A stretch of 64,000 bases of DNA from Rhodoferax sp. OV413 (GTDB lineage: Bacteria; Pseudomonadota; Gammaproteobacteria; Burkholderiales; Burkholderiaceae_C): NCBI GenBank assembly GCA_945861785.1, contig CAMAWD010000002.1:155146-219145 (forward strand), read 5' to 3'. This document shows, one piece after another, positions 15,301 through 24,900 of the stretch. A model generated the notes under the pieces. That model searched no databases, was not told where the DNA came from, and worked only from the letters and a program-made list of their open reading frames with translations. Each line of letters opens with the position of its first letter. Positions within the stretch are counted from its first letter, which is position 1. The position numbers and the translations under genes were made by a program.

Positions 15301-15900
15301 CTCGCGCAGAATGTCATCGACCCGGGTGAGGTTCTCGCGGGTGTCGCTGAGCCGGTTTTCAGTCTCGCGGCGGCGTTCCTTGTATTTGGAAACACCGGCC
15401 GCCTCCTCCAGGAACAGCCGCAACTCCTCGGGCTTGGACTCAATGATGCGGCTGATCGTGCCCTGGCCAATGATGGCGTAAGCCCGTGGGCCCAGGCCGG
15501 TGCCGAGAAAAACGTCCTGGACGTCGCGCCGGCGTACAGGCTGGTTGTTGATGTAGTAGCTGCTGGTGCCGTCGCGCGTCAACACCCGTTTGACGGCGAT
15601 CTCGGCAAACTGCCCCCACTGGCCTCCGGCACGGTGGTCGGCATTCTCGAACACCAGTTCCACGCTGGCGCGGTTGGCTGGCTTGCGGGTGGTGGTGCCG
15701 TTGAAGATGACGTCTTGCATCGACTCGCCGCGCAATTCGCTGGCGCGGCTCTCGCCCAGCACCCAGCGCACCGCATCCATGATGTTGGATTTGCCACAGC
15801 CGTTGGGCCCGACCACGCCGACCAACTGGCCGGGCAACATGAAATTGGTCGGCTCGGGGAAGGACTTGAAACCGGATAACTTGATCGAATTGAGACGCAC
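12385..15900 (-). CDS. smc: Chromosome segregation ATPase SMC
   Basis: About 1,171 aa, normal for bacterial SMC. The head is split in the usual way: Walker A GPNGCGKSN near residue 33, and the ABC signature LLSGGEKALTAIAL with Walker B CLLDEVDAPLDD near residue 1070. Two long coiled-coil arms flank a hinge around residues 500-650. It organises and compacts the nucleoid together with ScpA/ScpB. The open frame extends 54 codons upstream, but the family N-terminus VRLNSIKLSGFKSF points to GTG at 15900. It is the first gene of the smc-zipA-ligA-def unit and diverges from the FecR gene at 16130. Confidence 0.95.
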   Translation of the reverse strand: MRLNSIKLSGFKSFPEPTNFMLPGQLVGVVGPNGCGKSNIMDAVRWVLGESRASELRGESMQDVIFNGTTTRKPANRASVELVFENADHRAGGQWGQFAEIAVKRVLTRDGTSSYYINNQPVRRRDVQDVFLGTGLGPRAYAIIGQGTISRIIESKPEELRLFLEEAAGVSKYKERRRETENRLSDTRENLTRVDDILRELGANLERLEKQAEVAHKYKAFQADVALKQHQLWYLRLAEAQAEQARVKVDAAAAALAMESRVADLRRIEADLETVRQAHYAAGDQVNQAQGLLYEASTEVGKLEAEIRFVVEGRQRALQRLASLKEQLAQWGTRKQDAETEIGELIERAGRAQEDSEVLSAQVEDHAQQLPELEDALRVAQSAASEQRSAVAQVQQQIQVLAAEQRSVQEQTRQMSSRRERIGADQKALAVPDETVLVQLQAQMEQAQETAAMDDARMHELQDAVPALDEARRNHQQAVNTESSRHATLAARMEALKALQDKVRTDGKLRPWLGKHGLEQMPALWSRLHVEPGWENAIEAALRERLGALEVSVLERVRAFASDAPPAKLTFFSPPPAGAPAPASTLPGLSNLLRPHDAGQGAVLRDWLEGCFTAPGLDEAIAQRGQLQAGQAIYVPAGHTVTLHSVSFYAPDSEQAGLLARAQEIENLEKQLRAQVLIGEQSRQALARAESAYAEASQSLVQLRRDATQSQARAHDLQVQVLRLRQLADQARARNEQLSGELTELDAQLADLDQRRITAEARFEELDMQLADTQERHAQLDERVLLAQGKLSESREQQRQVERRAQEAGFAMRSLQVRQAELQRAVETAVQQAQSLSLEEQHAHEELVRLTDAAAQAGLQNALAVKLDRERALAAQRSEYDDLTAKLRGSDERRLQLERELDPLRQRITELQLKEQAARLGCEQYQQLLDDAHAGIEPLAASIAQGNVRLAGLQSAIDRLNLQIAELGAVNLAALDELTTAGERKQFLDAQSADLNEAMTTLEDAIRKIDGETRQLLSATFDTVNTHFGKMFPELFGGGNARLVITGDEILDSGVQVIAQPPGKKNQTIHLLSGGEKALTAIALVFAIFQLNPAPFCLLDEVDAPLDDANTERYAKLVTSMSRDTQFLFISHNKIAMEMAEQLIGVTMQEQGVSRIVAVDMDAAVTMAETA

Positions 15901-16034
15901 GGGAGACAGAAACCAGGTTGGCGATGCGGAGACAGAAACCGGGTGCATTGCCACCCGGAGCGGGCGCTTCGATGATACCCCGAGCGCCGGGCGCAATTGC
16001 ACAGCGCCACGGCCTGGATTGGCCGCGCAGCGGC

Positions 16035-16062
16035 TTGCAGACAAGGGCAAGCGTGATAGCAT
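16035..16062 (+). promoter_or_regulatory. Possible sigma-70 promoter of the FecR gene at 16130
   Basis: TTGCAG, a 16-bp spacer, then TAGCAT in the 229-bp gap between the divergent smc and the FecR-domain gene. Both hexamers are moderate matches only, so this is a weak prediction. Confidence 0.25.
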
Positions 16063-16129
16063 CCCGGCCCATCAGGGCGGCACCGTGTATTGGCACCCGA
16101 CCCATTGAGCAGCACCAACTGGAGCAACT

Positions 16130-16867
16130 ATGCAACGCTTCGATGAAATTGACGACCCGCGGCGCATGCTGCTCATCCGGGCCCTCACCGCCGGGCTGCT
16201 CGGTCTCACTGCAGCCGGCAGCCAGGCCATCACCTTCGGTATTTTTGGCAGCAAGCCACGCAAGCTGCCGGCAGGGCAATCCATCTATGGCCTGTCTGGC
16301 CAGGTGACGGTCAACGACAAAGAGGCCACGCTCGCCACCACGATCAAACCCGGCGACACCGTGCAGACTGCGCAAAACAGCGAAGTGGTGTTTGTCGTGA
16401 ACACACATTCGATGATCCTGCGCAGCGACAGCAAACTCTTGATCGAGCCGCCTGAAAATACCACCGAATCACTGATCATCGGCGGCCTGCGCATGCTGAG
16501 CGGCAAGTTGCTCTCGGTGTCACGCAACTCACCGATGCGGCTGACCTCGTCGACAGCCACCATCGGAATTCGCGGAACCGGCTTTTACATCGAAGCCGAC
16601 CCGGAGCGCACCTACTTCTGCACCTGTTACGGCGCCACGGAAGTACAGGCCACCGCCGACCCGACCAGCCGGGAAAACATCACCGCCAAGCACCACGACC
16701 GCCCGGTTTACATCGTGGCGGACGGTGGTGCCGGCAACAACATCCGCAATGCGCCATTCGTGAACCACACCGACCAGGAACTGGCGCTGATCGAAACCCT
16801 GGTAGGGCGCAGGACGCCGTTCGTGTTTTCGAACGACGTGTACACCGGGCCGCGCAGAACCTATTGA
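16130..16867 (+). CDS. Exported FecR-domain protein
   Basis: A 245-aa protein. An N-terminal hydrophobic segment (LLIRALTAGLLGLTAAG, ending SQA) looks like a signal peptide. A FecR-type domain follows (roughly residues 70-150), ending in the signature TATIGIRGTGFY and then a CTC cysteine pair. Classic FecR passes a signal to an ECF sigma factor, but here there is no sigma-factor neighbour and no cytoplasmic N-domain. It is therefore probably a periplasmic or surface-assembly accessory. It points toward the haem lipoprotein gene, whose stop is 91 bp away on the opposite strand. The second FecR protein of the window (29558-31060) carries two such domains. Confidence 0.75.
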   Translation: MQRFDEIDDPRRMLLIRALTAGLLGLTAAGSQAITFGIFGSKPRKLPAGQSIYGLSGQVTVNDKEATLATTIKPGDTVQTAQNSEVVFVVNTHSMILRSDSKLLIEPPENTTESLIIGGLRMLSGKLLSVSRNSPMRLTSSTATIGIRGTGFYIEADPERTYFCTCYGATEVQATADPTSRENITAKHHDRPVYIVADGGAGNNIRNAPFVNHTDQELALIETLVGRRTPFVFSNDVYTGPRRTY

Positions 16868-16958
16868 GTCTGAGCCCGGGCTGGTGCACATGCGCTGGCG
16901 CTGGCCCTGGCGCTTCTCCAACCGGCAGCCAGGCCTGCACTGCGCCGCCTGTCACCGG

Positions 16959-18986
16959 CTACTCCGGTGCGCCGTTCACAATCCAGCTGACGAACTTGTC
17001 ATAGTCTTCGCGCCCTGCAGCACCTGGTGCCAAGCTGGTGTCAAACCCGGATCGCTGTCCGCCGTTGTGGTGATTGCCGGAAGGCTTGCGTAACAAGGGG
17101 CTGGCAATCCAGTCGGTGAGGTTGACCCGGCCCCGCAACTCGGTGTAGAACCAATGGTCGTTGGTGGCGCTGTTTTCAGTGCCCGGCCCGGTGCCAGCAC
17201 GGTCGTAACTTTCATACCAGACCGGCGGAATCACGATGCCGTTGCCGTTTGGCCGGTGGCAACTCGCGCAATTGCCCAATCCATTTTGCAGTGTGTCCTT
17301 GATGTCGGCAAACCGCAGCAGTTGCGGCGTGTAGGGGTTGCCCTGGCTGTCGACCAAGGCGCCGGCAGTCTTGACTTGGATCGTCAACTGCGCCGGCACG
17401 CTGGTGGCTGTGGCTGAGCTTGCAAGCAAACGCAGCACATAAGTCCCAATGGCAGGTGCAGTGAATACCGGCGTGGCAGAAGTCGGATTGGTCAGCGTGG
17501 CTGCGCCCGGGCCACTCACGATGCTCCACTGGTAACTGGTGGAATACAAACTCATCGCGGCCGACAGCGTGGTGGCGCCCTGCAGCACCACGCGGTCCGG
17601 TCCCGGATCGGCGATCGGGCGCTCGGGCAGCAAATCGCCATCGGCAAAGGCACCACCCAATGTCACACTCTTCAAGTAGCTTGCCATGGTCTGCAGCATG
17701 CCCAAGGTGCTGTGGAACTTGTCGTAGATCAGTTTGGCCAGCGGCATGTTGCCGCGGTCAACGATATGCGCCTTGATGCGGTCCTTGTAGCTGTCGAACT
17801 GCGGGAAGGTTTCGAAACTGATGTCCGCCTGGTGGCCTGTGCCACGCAACAGGTGGCAGACCCGGCAGGCTTGCGCCTGCACATTCAGGTACAGGGCGTC
17901 CTGCCCGGCGGCGGACCAACTGGCTTGCACATAGTTGTCCACGGTTTTGCTCATGGCCATTGGCAAGGTGTCGCCGCCATACATGTCTTTCAGGTGGGCG
18001 GCAGCGGAGCCTTGGTATTCATGCGCAGTGGCAACGCGCCGGCACAGGTCTTCCGGCAAGGTCGGCAACGTGCCGGTAGGCAGCGGGAACGAGCACAACA
18101 CCATCTTGTTGATTTCCTTGATCGCCGCTTCCTGGTCCACGCGCGAAAAACCGGGGATGGTGGTGGAATAGTCGAGCGACGCGGTCTCGAAAGGGTGCAG
18201 CCTCGCCTGCACATCACCACGGTGCTGCGAGTAGGAGTTCACCACCAGGGAGAACAGTTTCTTGCCTGTGGCATCGGGTGGCGTCAGGGGGTCACCACGG
18301 CCACCATGGCAGGATGTGCAGACGGTGGGCATGGCCTTGGCGGGGCGACCATCCAGACTGATGGTGTTGAGCCTGGCGCCAGTGGTCGGGTCATAGGTAT
18401 AGAACTTGACAAAACTGCCGTTGGCTGGCCGCCCACCAGACCCGGCCAGCGGGCCCGGGCTGAACTCGATCGCGTTGGTGCCCAGGTGCCATTGCTCGAC
18501 ATCTTTGATCGCGGCCTCCAGGTTGAGCGGCGAATAACCACCGTAGGCGCCCACCAGGTAGTTCTCCACCACAAAGGCCAGCGTGCCGTCGGGCTTGCGG
18601 TGTGCCGTCATCTTGCGGCCGTACCCCAGGTCGCGCTGGTCACCGACGATAACGTTGACCTCGGTGTGTCCACCGGTGGTGACGCCAATGCTGTTGAATG
18701 TCTTGAACTTCGCAAGCGTGTCGCGGTCGTTGCCCGGGTCGACGGCCTCGTAGTAGGCGACGGCATACTCTGCCTCACCCACCTGGTAAGTGTTGTCCGC
18801 CAGAACGACAGGGTTCGGGTACAACAGAAACCGGTCAAGACCGACCGCAGCTGCTGCCGCTCGCACAAAAGGAACAACGTCACCCGATGTACTGGTGCTG
18901 GCGCCGCCACCGCCACAGGCGGCCATCAGCAATGCCATGGCAAGGCCCGCCAACCTCAACACAACACGTGTAAAGCGCATCGTCAT
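16959..18986 (-). CDS. Outer-membrane-type lipoprotein with three haem c motifs
   Basis: About 675 aa. A lipoprotein signal peptide ends in the lipobox LLMAAC (Cys24), followed by a Gly-rich stretch. Three CXXCH covalent haem sites are visible: CTSCH (residue 223), CRVCH (374) and CASCH (573). Between the second and third lies a PKD/Ig-like segment (about 480-560, YQWSIVSGPG). No GXXG-type family motif identifies it further, so it is a hypothetical multihaem lipoprotein. It begins 8 bp after the stop of the giant haem-Ig-autotransporter gene, so the two are very likely co-transcribed and may exchange electrons. The start is ATG at 18986; a second ATG at 18980 is equally plausible. Confidence 0.8.
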   Translation of the reverse strand: MTMRFTRVVLRLAGLAMALLMAACGGGGASTSTSGDVVPFVRAAAAAVGLDRFLLYPNPVVLADNTYQVGEAEYAVAYYEAVDPGNDRDTLAKFKTFNSIGVTTGGHTEVNVIVGDQRDLGYGRKMTAHRKPDGTLAFVVENYLVGAYGGYSPLNLEAAIKDVEQWHLGTNAIEFSPGPLAGSGGRPANGSFVKFYTYDPTTGARLNTISLDGRPAKAMPTVCTSCHGGRGDPLTPPDATGKKLFSLVVNSYSQHRGDVQARLHPFETASLDYSTTIPGFSRVDQEAAIKEINKMVLCSFPLPTGTLPTLPEDLCRRVATAHEYQGSAAAHLKDMYGGDTLPMAMSKTVDNYVQASWSAAGQDALYLNVQAQACRVCHLLRGTGHQADISFETFPQFDSYKDRIKAHIVDRGNMPLAKLIYDKFHSTLGMLQTMASYLKSVTLGGAFADGDLLPERPIADPGPDRVVLQGATTLSAAMSLYSTSYQWSIVSGPGAATLTNPTSATPVFTAPAIGTYVLRLLASSATATSVPAQLTIQVKTAGALVDSQGNPYTPQLLRFADIKDTLQNGLGNCASCHRPNGNGIVIPPVWYESYDRAGTGPGTENSATNDHWFYTELRGRVNLTDWIASPLLRKPSGNHHNGGQRSGFDTSLAPGAAGREDYDKFVSWIVNGAPE

Positions 18987-18994
18987 ACCCTCAC

Positions 18995-21900
18995 CTAAAA
19001 CCGCAGCAGATAGACCGCCGACAACTGGTTGCCCTTGTAACTCTTGGGAGAGGTCACAAAAGAGGGTCGCAGGCCGGGCGTGGAGCGCACATTGCGCCAC
19101 GAAAAGTCGATCGAGTCCTTCGGGCCGAAACTCAGGTTGTAGCCCAGCGTCAGCAAGGTGGTTCGGCCCTCCACCTTGTAACTGAACAACTGGCCACCGG
19201 CAAACGCATCATCCTGAGCGAACACCTTGGAAATGGTCACGTTCTCCAGCGATGCCTGGCCGGTGGACACGATGTCGCCGAAACGCCATTCGGTACCGAG
19301 ATAGATCGTCTCGCGGTTGCTCAGGGCGTAGTCCGCGTTGGCGCGAAGCGACCGGTCACGGGTGCTGAACACGTCACTGCGGGCATTGCGCAGGTTGAAA
19401 GCGGCGGCGCCAAACAGCCCGATACGGTCGGTCAGCGGCAGTCGCACCGAAACACCGGTCGTGAAGCGGTACCCATCGCGCAGGGAAGATTCGAAAGCCT
19501 CGCCGGTGAGCTTGGCTGACGCGCCGTAGGTTGGCTCGTCGAATTCGGAAGAATTGCGGTACTGGTACTCGGCCTCGACACCCAGGCTGGCACGGCTGAG
19601 CCCGTTGAAGCGGTGGAATTTCTCGCCTCCGCCAGAGCCGGTCACCAAAACGCGTGACTGCGCTGTCAGGTCGTAGATCCAGGTCTTGCCCACATTGACG
19701 CTGTACGAGTCATCGCTGAGCCGGTCCGGGCCCGCCTTGGCGCGTGTGACGTTGCTGTCGGTGGTGTAACCGGCATCGAACTGCAGATTGCCAGGTTCGT
19801 CGTCTTTTTCCTGTTCGGCAAGACGCAACTTCGGCAGGCCCCGCGCGTCGAAATCCTTGCTCAGGCGCAGGCGCAATGCGTAACTCGAATCATTCGAGAA
19901 CGAGTGGCTGAGCTGGTATTCGAGCGACAGCGTCAGGCCGTCGCGCATCAGGAATTCGCTGCCAACACCCAGCACAATCGAGTTGCGCGCGCCGCCGCTC
20001 GACAAGAGTCCGAATCGGGGCCCGCCCGGCTGGTCGGCGTAACCGACAAAGGCCTCGCCGCTACCGCGGAACTCATGCCGCAACTCGGCGCGCACCTTGG
20101 GCACCGCGTAACCAAAACTGGTTGCGTGCGCCGATTCTGCACGCACACCCAGCGCGCCCTGCACCGATGTCGACGTCTGGCCGAAGTAGGTCAACGCAAA
20201 AGCGCCGGCGCCGGTTTCGGTGCTGGTCTTGATGCGGTCGGTGGAGAAGTCGATGCGGCCATACGGCGAGACCAGCAGGTCCCGGTCACGCCATTCGTAA
20301 CCTCCGGTCAAAGAGCCGAACACCTGCGTGCCGGCGCGTTGCCCCAGGGCGAAGTCGTTCATCGGCGCCACAAAACGCCGGGTGTCAAAGTCGAGCGACC
20401 CGATGCCCAGCAGGCCGTCCACATAGGTGTTGTCCTGCAACTGGTAACTGCCATACACGGCCAGCGAATACCCCTTGGAGCGATTGACCGAGCCGTCGGT
20501 GCCGATGGTGGCCTTGTCACGTGCGTAACCCAGGCCCAGGCCGACTGCCAGGTCTTTGTTGATGCGTTTGTCGACACCGACGCTGATGCCGTTGGAGCTG
20601 AACTCGGAGCTGCTGAAGCCGCCACTGGCATCGCGGGTGCCGAAACTCGCGACGCCTTCGATCCAATAACTGGTGTTGCCCGAGGCGTCTGGCTTGGTGT
20701 TCAGGCCCAGGCCTGACCCGACACCCGCCAGGTCCAGCGAGCGCGACTTGATCAGTGAAATGACGCTGTCGGCGAACGGCAGCGACTTGAGGCCGGTGCC
20801 GGTGGCAATGGCGTTCAGGGCCTCTGCCTCGCGGAGCGCAACTGCACCCCTGTTGGCGCCTTGGCCCGAGGACCCGCCCGGGCCCTGTTGGCCCAGCATC
20901 TCGATGCCAATGGTTCTGGGCAGCGCCAATGCGGCCCCGGTTGTCAGGTTGCTGGCGCCGGTGGTGCCGCTGGCGGAGAACGGCGACGGCGTGTCGACCG
21001 GCAACGCAGACTGGACGCCGCGCGACGTGGCCGAGGAGGTGTAACCTGTGGTCGCCACTGTGGCGGGCAAAGTCGGCAAGAGGCTGCCCGCGCTGCTTGC
21101 GGCAATGGCGCCCTGGCCTTTGTCGGTGCCAGCACCCGCCAGGGCAGCGGCGGCGAAACCACCGTTGGACGCCCCGGCCAGACCTGGCACGGGGGATGCC
21201 GCGCCTTGCTGCAATGCGCCGGCAGCCGGGGTGACTGTTCCGCCACCGCGGTGCAGGGCTTCCATGCGGCGCTGGAAGTTGGACACCTGCGCCCGGGAGA
21301 AGCGCTGGGAGGTTTCGGCCTGTGCGGCGATGACTGCCACGACCGCAGTTTCCTGGATCGGGTCGGGCCGGCCAGTGACCGTGACCGCCACCACACCTTG
21401 CGGGGACGTTCCCCCGACACCCGTAGCGACAAAACTGAACGCGTCTGCGCCAAAGTAGTTGTTCACTGGCGTGAAGGTCACGACAGTGCCATTGGCGACC
21501 GCCGTGCCATGCGCGGGGGTGGCCACGATGGTCACCCCGGTCGGCGCAAAACCGCTGAACACGCAACTCGCGATGTCGAGTGTGCCCGTGGTGTTGATTG
21601 GCACCGACATGGCGCATCCGGCGGGTGCCGGAATGCCGATGGTGAATTGCACCGGCCGGCTGCCCGGGCCGGCGGCGTTGGTGGCGGCTATCGTGGCCGC
21701 GAATACACCCGGTGTCGTGGGTGTGCCTGTGATCGCGCCAGTGCCGGTGTTGATCACCAGACCGGGCGGCAACCCGGTGGCGCTGTAGCTCAGGATTGGC
21801 GGGTTGCTGGCAAGCACCTGGATCTGCGTGATGGCGGTACCGGCGGCAACTGTCACAAAGGTCGGGCTGCTGATGGCAGGCACCGTGCTGGGATTGATGG

Positions 21901-24900
21901 TGAAGCCCAGCGCCAGTGCGGCGCTGGTGCCAGAGGCATTCGTGGCTGTCAGGTTGGTGCTGAAGATGCCACTGACTGTGGGGGTACCCGTGATTGCCCC
22001 GGTACTGGTGTTCAGCGACAGGCCGCCCGGCAGGCTGCTGGGCGCAACAACTGCATAAGAGAGGATCGGGCCGTTGGTGGCCGTGATCTGGTAGGCGGAC
22101 AAAGCAGTGTTGACAGTGCCTGTGGCTGTATTGGCGCTGTTGATCAGCGGAACCACATTCGGGTTGATTGCAACATTCACTGTGGCGCTGTTGCCGGTGC
22201 CGATCAGGTTGGTCGCACTCAGGACCACCGGGAACACGCCGCTCAGTGTGGGTGTGCCCACGATCTGACCAGAACCGTTGACCGACAGCCCGGCGGGCAA
22301 CCCGCTCGCCGAATAACCAGTAATCACCGCATTGGTGGCATTGATCTGGATCGGCGTGATGGCGGCGCCCACTGTGCCGGCCAGCGGCGCAATGGTCGCC
22401 GTCACCACCGGAACCGAGGTCGGCAGAATACTGAAACTCAGGGCAAACAGCGCGCTGGTGCCAGCTGCGTTGGTGGCAGTCAGATTGACGCTGCCCGGCC
22501 CGCTCAGGGTCGGTGTACCGGTGATCGCGCCGGTGCTGGTGTTCAGGTTCAGCCCGGCCGGCAAGGCGCTGGGCGCAACGACCGCGAAACTGAGCAAGGG
22601 CGGCTGGCTGGCCAGCACCTGGTAACCGGAGAACACCTGGTTGACATTGGTCGACACATTGGCAGCGCTGCTGATCACCGGCACGACATTCGGATTGATT
22701 TGCAGATTGAGCGTGGCACTGTTTCCTGTGCCCGCAGCGTTGGTGGCGCTGAGAACCACCGGGAATACGCCGCTTTGGGTGGGTGTGCCCACGATCTGGC
22801 CCGACACATTGACCGACAGGCCCGCTGGCAGACCGCTGGCGCTGTAGCCGGATATGGTCGGGTTGGTCGTATTGATCTGGATCGGCGTGATTGCGGCGCC
22901 CACCGTACCAGCCACGGCGGGAATTGTGGCTGTGACGACCGGCAAGGTGGTCGGCGCGATGGTGAAGGCAAGGGCAAACGGCAGGCTGGTGCCCGCCGCG
23001 TTGGTTGCGCTCAGGTTGGTCGTCAGCTGCCCGCTCACGGTCGGCGTGCCGGAGATCGCGCCGGTCGTGGTGTTGAGCGTCAGCCCGGTGGGCAGCACGC
23101 TGGGCGCCACGACCGCATAAGCCGTGACTGGCGCCTGGCTCGCCACAATCTGGTAACCCGCAAACGCCACGTTCACGCTGGTTGACACCGAGGCCGTTCC
23201 TGAAATGACCGGCACGACATTGGGGTTGATCCGGATCGTGACCGACGCTGTCGACCCGGTGCCGACGAGATTGGCCGCACGCAATACGACGGCAAAGTCG
23301 CCACTCTGGGTCGGTGTGCCGGTGATCTGGCCAGTATTTGCATTGACCGACAAACCTGTGGGGAGGCCGGTTGCAGAATAACCGCCCGTCAGGACAGGCA
23401 GGTTCGTCGCATTGATCTGGATCGCGGTAATTGCCGTACCGACTGTTCCCGTCACGGCGGGAGACGCAGCCAGCGCAGGTGTGGCGGTGACCAAGGGCAC
23501 GGCATTGGGATTGACGCGAATGGTCACCGAAGCCGTGCTGCCGGTGCCGACCAGGTTGGCCGCCCCAAGGACGACCGCAAAGTCGCCACTCTGCGTTGGG
23601 ATACCGGAAACGATTCCGGTGTTGGCGTCCACGGCCAGCCCTGCTGGCAGCCCGGTAGCCGAATACCCGCCAGCCAGAATCGGCAGGTTCGTGGCGCTGA
23701 TCTGGATCGGGGTGATGGCAGCGCCCACCGTCCCGGAAACGGCGGGCGAGGCGGACAGGGCCGGCGTCGAACTGACCACTGGCACCAGATTCGGATTGAT
23801 ACGGATCGTCACCGACGCCGTGCTGCCCGGCCCTGCCGCATTGGTGGCGGTCAAGGTTACGGCGAAGTCACCGCTTTGTGTGGGTGTGCCAACCAGCTGC
23901 CCGGACGCGTTGACCGACAGCCCCGCCGGCAGACCGGTTCCGCCGTAACTCAGGATAGGCAGATTGGTGGCCGAAATCTGGACTGGCGCGATCGGAGTAC
24001 CCACGGTGCCGGTGGTGCCAGGCGAAGCAAGCAGCGGTGCTGTCACGCTGGGCAAGGTGGTCGCGGTGATGGTGAATGCCACCGTGAAATTGCTGCTTGC
24101 GCCGAGCAGGTTGCTGGCGGTGAAAGTCGTGCTGACGCTGCCGCTGACGGTCGGAATGCCCGCGATGGCGCCGGTGCTGGTGTTGAGCAACAGGCCGGTG
24201 GGCAGGACACTCGGCCCCACGATGGCATAACCGGTGATCGGCGGATTGCTGGCCGTGATCTGGTAACCGGCGAACGACTGGTTCTGGTTGGCCGTGACCG
24301 TGGTCGAACCCGAAATCACCGGCACAGCGTTCGGGTTGATACGGACCGTGACCGAGGCGGCGCTCCCTGTGTTGAACGGGTTGGCGGCAGACAGCACCAC
24401 GGCGAAGTCGCCGCTTTGTGTTGGTGTGCCTGTGATCAGGCCGGTATTGGCATCGACCGATAAACCTGTCGGCAACCCGCTGGCCGCATAACTGCCAGCG
24501 GTGATCGGCAGGTTCGTGGCGTTGATCTGGATCTGGGCAATCGGGGTGCCCACAGTCCCCGTGATCGCCGGCGACGCGGACAAGGCCGGCGTGGAGCTCA
24601 CGACCGGTGCTGCATTCGGGTTGATACGGATCGTGACCGACGCAGCGCTTCCCTGGCCAACCAGATTGGAAGCCTTCAGCACGACCGCGAAGTCGCCACT
24701 CTGGGTTGGTGTACCCGAAATCACGCCCGAACTGGCATCGGCAGTCAAACCGGAGGGCAAACCTGTGGCCAGGTAACTGCCTGCGGTGAGGGGCAAATTG
24801 GAGGCGTTGATCTGGATCGACGAAATCGGCGAACCGACTGTGCCGGTGAGCAATGGGGATGCCTGCAATGCCGGCGTGGAGGTCACCACCGGCACTGCAT

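Noticed and set aside
12475..15879. Long plus-strand frames across smc
   Set aside because: Antisense to SMC; biased composition; no start signals or motifs.
20861..23185. 774-codon plus-strand frame across the giant gene
   Set aside because: Antisense to the Ig repeats and barrel; repeats of Arg/Gly/Gln mirror the coding repeats of the other strand.
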